Shown piece after piece: positions 60,537 to 64,000 of a stretch of 64,000 nt of DNA. The stretch spans positions 186,001-250,000 of the forward strand of contig JAVBLI010000016.1 of assembly GCA_031553595.1 (NCBI GenBank), read 5' to 3'. The notes under the pieces were generated by a model, which made no database searches, was not told the DNA's origin, and was given only the letters and a program-made list of their open reading frames with translations. Source of the stretch: RGIG3701 sp031553595. Lineage in GTDB: Bacteria; Planctomycetota; Planctomycetia; Pirellulales; Thermoguttaceae. Each line of letters begins with the position of its first letter. Positions within the stretch are counted from its first letter, which is position 1. The translations under genes and the position numbers were made by a program.

Positions 60537-62054
60537 ATGTCCCAGAATGAAGCGAAATCCAATTCCCCGCAAGAGGAAGAACTGCACGAAGAAGGCGGCG
60601 GTTTCAGCCAGATTCTTCTCCAGACGCCGAGTTGGCTGGTCAGTATGATCGTGCACACGGTGTTGTTGTTAACGTTGGCGCTGATGACGGTTTCGACGGT
60701 CGTACCGGTGCAGATTGCCGACTATACCGCCACCCCGGAAGTGGAGGAGGATAAGGAAGAGGAAGTGGATGAAGTCGATATCAACATCGAGGAAATCGAT
60801 CCCGATCAGGATGTCGTCGACGAAGTGGTGGAAGTGACCGACGTTTCGGACGAGATTGCGGTTGAGTCGGACGAGCCGATGCCGGCGATTGTGGAAGTTG
60901 ACCCAGTGGGTGTCGGGAATATGACGCCTTCGGATATCGGCTCCACGCTGGGGAGCTTCAGCGGTTCGGGTTTATCTGGTCGACGTAAGGCTAAAGAAGG
61001 TGCCATTTCCCGAGGTGCGACCTCGGCTAGCGAGTTAGCCGTCGCCCGCGGCCTGCAGTGGATCGCCCGGCATCAGTATGCCAACGGCGGCTGGAATTAC
61101 GATCACCGCGGTGCACCGACGTGTCAGGGAAAATGCAAGAACCCCGGTGCGTATCACCAGGCGGTCAACGGGGCCACGGCCATGGGCATCCTCCCCTTCC
61201 TGGGGTGCGGCATCACGCACAAACAGGGCTCCGGCGAGTATAAAAAAGTCGTGTATCGCGGCCTGCATTACCTCCTCGGACGCCAGCAGCCCAACGGCAG
61301 TTTCCACCTGAAGGAAATGGAGTCCGGCACGATGTATTCCCATGGTCTGGCGGCGATCTGCCTGACGGAAGCCTACGGAATGACCCGCGACAATGTGTTG
61401 CGCATCCCGGCCCAGAAAGCCATCGACTTCATCGTCGAGGCGCAGGATCAGGGCGGCGGCGGCTGGCGTTATCAGCCCAAGCAGAAGGGTGACACCTCGG
61501 TTGTGGGCTGGCAGATGATGGCCCTGAAAAGCGGTTACATGGCGTACCTGAAGGTCCCGGCCACCTCGGCCCAGAAGGCCATGCGATTCCTGGATTCCGT
61601 GCAGGTGGACGGTGGAGCCCAATACGGCTATGAAAATCAGGATGGCAACCACCCTGCGTGCACGGCCATCGGCCTGCTGTGCCGGATGTATTACGGATGG
61701 AGCAAGGAGAATCCCGCCCTGCAAAAAGGGGTGCAGTTCCTCTCCGGCCGAGGCCCGTCCGGAGGCGATATGTACTTCAATTATTACGCCACTCAGGTGC
61801 TGCACCATTACGAAGGGCAGGAATGGCGTACATGGAACGATAGAATGCGTAACCAGCTGGTGGATACGCAGATTTCGGACAAGGCGAGCCACGAATTCGG
61901 CAGTTGGTATGGCGAAGGTGGCGGCGACCACGGCACGGATAAAGGCGGTCGGCTGTACAAAACGGCCCTGTCCGTCATGACGCTGGAAGTGTATTATCGT
62001 CATTCGCCGATTTACAAGCCGCAGTCCACCCAAGGCGGCCTGCCGCTGGAATAA
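60537..62054 (+). CDS. TonB-like transmembrane protein fused to terpenoid-cyclase-like toroid
   Basis: 505 residues. A cytoplasmic N-terminus is followed by a membrane helix (about 31-53) with Ser36-x3-His40 in LVSMIVHTVLLL, the Ser/His motif with which TonB contacts ExbB/ExbD. A strongly acidic linker (about 68-122, Glu/Asp/Val) replaces TonB's proline spacer. From about residue 160 there are prenyltransferase/squalene-oxidase repeats (GLQWIARHQYANGGWNYD, GLHYLLGRQQPNGSFHL, AIDFIVEAQDQGGGGWRY). No DxDD cyclase motif. A proton-motive-force-transducing role is inferred; no TonB C-terminal domain is present. Ribosome site GAGGGTG precedes ATG 60537. Confidence 0.85.
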   Translation: MSQNEAKSNSPQEEELHEEGGGFSQILLQTPSWLVSMIVHTVLLLTLALMTVSTVVPVQIADYTATPEVEEDKEEEVDEVDINIEEIDPDQDVVDEVVEVTDVSDEIAVESDEPMPAIVEVDPVGVGNMTPSDIGSTLGSFSGSGLSGRRKAKEGAISRGATSASELAVARGLQWIARHQYANGGWNYDHRGAPTCQGKCKNPGAYHQAVNGATAMGILPFLGCGITHKQGSGEYKKVVYRGLHYLLGRQQPNGSFHLKEMESGTMYSHGLAAICLTEAYGMTRDNVLRIPAQKAIDFIVEAQDQGGGGWRYQPKQKGDTSVVGWQMMALKSGYMAYLKVPATSAQKAMRFLDSVQVDGGAQYGYENQDGNHPACTAIGLLCRMYYGWSKENPALQKGVQFLSGRGPSGGDMYFNYYATQVLHHYEGQEWRTWNDRMRNQLVDTQISDKASHEFGSWYGEGGGDHGTDKGGRLYKTALSVMTLEVYYRHSPIYKPQSTQGGLPLE

Positions 62055-62075
62055 AAACGTCTCGCGACATGCATC

Positions 62076-62106
62076 AAAAAAGGGAGCTGATTTCGGCTCC
62101 CTTTTT
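62076..62106 (+). terminator. Rho-independent terminator after the TonB-like gene
   Basis: AAAAAGGGAGC, a short loop, GCTCCCTTTTT. Perfect six-base stem with A/T flanks; can act in both directions. Confidence 0.85.
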
Positions 62107-62138
62107 GTTTTATCGGATGTTTAGCAAGGGATCGCTAC

Positions 62139-62240
62139 GACAAGAACAGCAGCCGGGAATGGACTGAAACGCAATGACCGGATAGAAATGGAGTGCGTTT
62201 CCACTTCGAATCCGGTCATTGCGCTGCTGTTTCGTGAATA
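62139..62240. repeat. Dispersed CAGCAGCCGGG palindrome, copy E (right arm shortened)
   Basis: ACAAGAACAGCAGCCGGGAATG on the left and GCTGCTGTTTCGTGAATACAT on the right. The CCATTCCCG part of the right arm is missing. Shares its right flank with copy A. Between convergent genes. Confidence 0.8.
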
Positions 62241-62259
62241 CATTAACCCGATAATCGCT

Positions 62260-62829
62260 CTAATTCGGGTCATGGGGCAGATCACGCGGAAACGGCGTCG
62301 CCTCGTGCGGCGGAGCCATCTTTTCATTTACATCTTCCCACGCGTCCCGCTCCTCTTCCGTGGCGTAATACGTGAGCCAGATTTCCTGATTTTCGTTGAT
62401 CCCGGCACAGTCCCAGTGCAGATAACCGTTGCGGCGTTCGATCATTTTCTCGCGGCAGGGAAGAATTTCGTGGCAAATCAGCAGATAAAGCTCTTCGTCG
62501 GACAGATGATCCGTGAAGTCCAGCACGATTTGCTTCGTGTAAAGGTGATGGATCAGATTCCACAGTTCCTCGCGCAACACGGCGGCGGTCATGCCGCGGT
62601 GCGAAATCGGTTTCAGCGGCGGCGTAAACCACTGATAAATCGGGAGGCTCGGGGCCGTTTCCCACGCCAGCATGGACGCCAGGTACTCGTTCTCCTGGGT
62701 GATGGGAAGTTGACTCGATTCCACCTGGGAAATGGATTCGTCGTAATACGGCTCCAGTTCATTTCGCAATTCCGCGTTTCGCAGCAGCGCATCCAATTCT
62801 TCCGGCGGTATTCGTTTCACTTCGATCAT
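62260..62829 (-). CDS. Conserved hypothetical cytoplasmic protein
   Basis: 189 residues, acidic, rich in Glu, Trp and Pro, no membrane segment. It contains LYTKQIVLDFTDHLSDEELYLLI, CHEILPCREKMIERRNGYLHWD and TYYATEEERDAWEDVNEKM. This looks like a small, ordered protein but I do not recognise a family. GCAGGAAG precedes ATG 62829. Confidence 0.7.
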   Translation of the reverse strand: MIEVKRIPPEELDALLRNAELRNELEPYYDESISQVESSQLPITQENEYLASMLAWETAPSLPIYQWFTPPLKPISHRGMTAAVLREELWNLIHHLYTKQIVLDFTDHLSDEELYLLICHEILPCREKMIERRNGYLHWDCAGINENQEIWLTYYATEEERDAWEDVNEKMAPPHEATPFPRDLPHDPN

Positions 62830-63114
62830 CTTCCTGCTCGCTTGTCGTTTTATGTTTGGCTTGGCGAATCACCATGCGGCTTGTGCGGCAGACCGTCTGG
62901 TAAGCCGAGCCCTTCGGTGGGTCGCCTGGGTGGTTGCAAAAAAAGCGGCGTCTTCCCTGACACCGCCCGCGTTTGCACGTTTCAGCAGGGTGATGTCACT
63001 TTCCGCCACGGCGAATAAAATTTGGCGTTCATTCGTCCGTATAGTGATAATTTACCCGATATTTACATACTTTCAAGTTTTTTTCACGGAATTCCGCAAG
63101 AATTTTAGGAGAAC

Positions 63115-63312
63115 ATGCATGGCCTTCTTGACGCGACACGAATAACCGTTAAAGTTTGCCATTTTTTGAAGCAAAAAACATCCGGAATAAGCGATTTAAA
63201 TGAAATAACCGGCGTTAAAAGACTTTTTTTGGGAATTTTTTCGAAAAAATCCGGAGACGTACTAAAGTCGCTTTTCGGCGCCGCCGATATGTATTCGGAC
63301 ATCGGAAAATAG
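63115..63312 (+). CDS. Possible small protein upstream of the 63335 gene
   Basis: 65 residues, mixed composition with Lys and Ser, no clear membrane segment. TTTTAGGAGAAC ends exactly at ATG 63115, a strong ribosome site. It ends 22 bases before the next ATG, so a two-gene unit is plausible. The sequence has no recognisable motif. It could be non-coding DNA with a chance ORF. Confidence 0.4.
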   Translation: MHGLLDATRITVKVCHFLKQKTSGISDLNEITGVKRLFLGIFSKKSGDVLKSLFGAADMYSDIGK

Positions 63313-63334
63313 ATTTTTTAGTGAGACGGGGCCC

Positions 63335-63571
63335 ATGATCAAAAGCTTTTTGTACGCACTCGGATTCTTTCTCATCCTCCTCGGAGCACAGTGCTTTTTT
63401 ATCGAAAAGTTCGTGTTCAAATTCCAAAACTCGGAGCTGGTCGACCAGGCGGCCCAGGTGTATGAGAAAGTGCCCTGCGAATTTAACTCCTCGCCGACTG
63501 CCGGGTGGTGCCTGATTTTTATCGGCGCCGCGATGATTCTTTATAACTTCACGGCCGGGTGGCGGAAGTAA
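63335..63571 (+). CDS. Small two-helix membrane protein
   Basis: 78 residues with membrane segments at about 4-22 and 56-72 (LYALGFFLILLGAQC and WCLIFIGAAMILYNF) and a polar loop between them. GGGGCCC precedes ATG 63335. Family not recognised; the compact pattern suggests a conserved planctomycete membrane protein. Confidence 0.65.
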   Translation: MIKSFLYALGFFLILLGAQCFFIEKFVFKFQNSELVDQAAQVYEKVPCEFNSSPTAGWCLIFIGAAMILYNFTAGWRK

Positions 63572-63576
63572 GGAGA

Positions 63577-63700
63577 CAAGAACAGCAGCGGGGAGCGGAG
63601 CGTCAGCGCAGAGACCGGATCGAAGTGGGATAAGCCCCGGCGGTTCTATCCGGTCTCTTCGCGTCACTGCGTTCCGCTGCGCTCCCGGCTGCTGTTCTTG
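63577..63700. repeat. Dispersed CAGCAGCCGGG palindrome, copy F
   Basis: ACAAGAACAGCAGCGGGGAGCG on the left (one G for C change) and CGCTCCCGGCTGCTGTTCTTG (63680-63700) on the right; inner GCAGAGACCGGATCG and TATCCGGTCTCTTCGCG. Between convergent genes ending at 63571 and 63726. Confidence 0.88.
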
Positions 63701-63725
63701 CGGATGCATCGTTGATAGATTTGTC

Positions 63726-64000
63726 CTAACACAGCTTATACCCCGCCTCTTCCAGCGCGCGGCGAATCGTTTCGATGTGCTCGAAATTCCGTGTTTCCAG
63801 GTCGATTTTCAGGTAACAGCCGTTAATGTCGGAATTTTCGCTGGTACGTTCGTGCAGGACGGAAATGACGTTTCCGCCGAGGTCCGCGACGATTTGGGAG
63901 ACGCCTTTGAGCTGGCCGGGCTTGTCGACGAGCTCGATATTCAGGGCGCAGGAACGGCCGGATTTCAGCAGGCCTCGCTTAATGACGCGGGAGAGGATGG
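63726..64000 (-). CDS. ilvA: Threonine ammonia-lyase, C-terminal ACT domain (partial)
   Basis: The last 90 codons of a minus-strand gene, cut by the right edge. The translated segment has LSRVIKRGLLKSGRS, then ELVDKPGQLKGVSQIVADLG, GNVISVLHERTSE and a C-terminal EEAGYKLC. This is the ACT-domain end of the short threonine dehydratase type (TdcB/IlvA TIGR01127). Converts threonine to 2-oxobutyrate; the ACT domain is the allosteric part. The catalytic PLP region is outside the window, so assignment rests on the tail only. Confidence 0.75.
   Translation of the reverse strand, partial: ILSRVIKRGLLKSGRSCALNIELVDKPGQLKGVSQIVADLGGNVISVLHERTSENSDINGCYLKIDLETRNFEHIETIRRALEEAGYKLC

Noticed and set aside
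1..64000. tRNA or rRNA genes
   Set aside because: I saw no rRNA-like conserved blocks, and GTTCGA-type sequences occur only within coding regions without cloverleaf context.

Overview
The window looks like chromosomal DNA of a Planctomycetota bacterium with a diderm envelope. The lineage evidence is the set of families present. They include a DUF1559 type II pseudopilin-like protein, a giant surface protein with a LEPR-XLL-like N-terminal motif, a TIGR03032 protein, a secreted DUF1080 protein, a XylR-type AraC regulator, a PQQ-repeat propeller, an ExbB/ExbD operon with terpenoid-cyclase-like toroid proteins, and LptD. I see no rRNA, tRNA, CRISPR array, transposase or phage gene. Both edges cut genes: a surface protein at the left and the ACT end of a threonine dehydratase at the right.

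Layout. 1-5.2 kb: 3' part of the surface protein (minus strand, open at the edge). 5.4-13 kb: TIGR03032, TraB-like, PQQ propeller, XylR-like regulator, a pair of tiny membrane proteins and a BON-domain secreted protein. 13.5-21 kb: housekeeping (asd, YraN, an orphan DNA methyltransferase, a DUF6677-like membrane protein, TrkA, SmpB, RicT/PSP1). 21.3-25.7 kb: a fatty-acid module (dehydratase-like, ACP, second dehydratase-like, FabF), then kbl. 25.8-39.8 kb: a long minus-strand run, read from high to low coordinate: secreted toroid/HEAT protein, unknown membrane protein, ExbB/MotA, ExbD, zinc-ribbon ExbD, PfkB kinase, DUF1080, ComEC, DUF58, polytopic membrane protein, peptide-binding protein. 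40-46.5 kb: unknown membrane protein with a possible permuted-papain domain, glycosyltransferase, pseudopilin, Aat, an unknown protein and an EF-hand lipoprotein. 46.6-50 kb: operon of a membrane protein, thiS, thiG and a secreted Lys-rich-tailed protein. 50.7-58.9 kb: mtnA, LptD, an autotransporter-type barrel and miaB. 59-64 kb: lipoprotein with a RhaM-like domain, TonB-like toroid protein, small unknown proteins, ilvA end.

Two observations stand out. First, the intergenic DNA carries two kinds of repeat with different positions. One is a dispersed palindrome of about 100-150 bp with CAGCAGCCGGG/CCCGGCTGCTG ends (six copies plus relatives), mostly at convergent gene ends. The other is short, mostly 7-base, tandem repeats whose complement returns some tens of bases later, so that long hairpins form, mostly between consecutive same-strand genes. 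The repeat sequence differs at each site but the architecture is the same, and the repeats have supplied coding ends to two genes.

Second, the ORF at 60537 has a TonB-like transmembrane helix with the Ser-x3-His motif, followed by an acidic linker and a terpenoid-cyclase-like toroid. The ExbB/ExbD operon at 35-40 kb also encodes a secreted toroid/HEAT protein. This suggests a proton-motive-force-driven periplasmic system whose output domain is an alpha/alpha toroid. Several genes also have promoters so close to the start codon that leaderless translation is likely.
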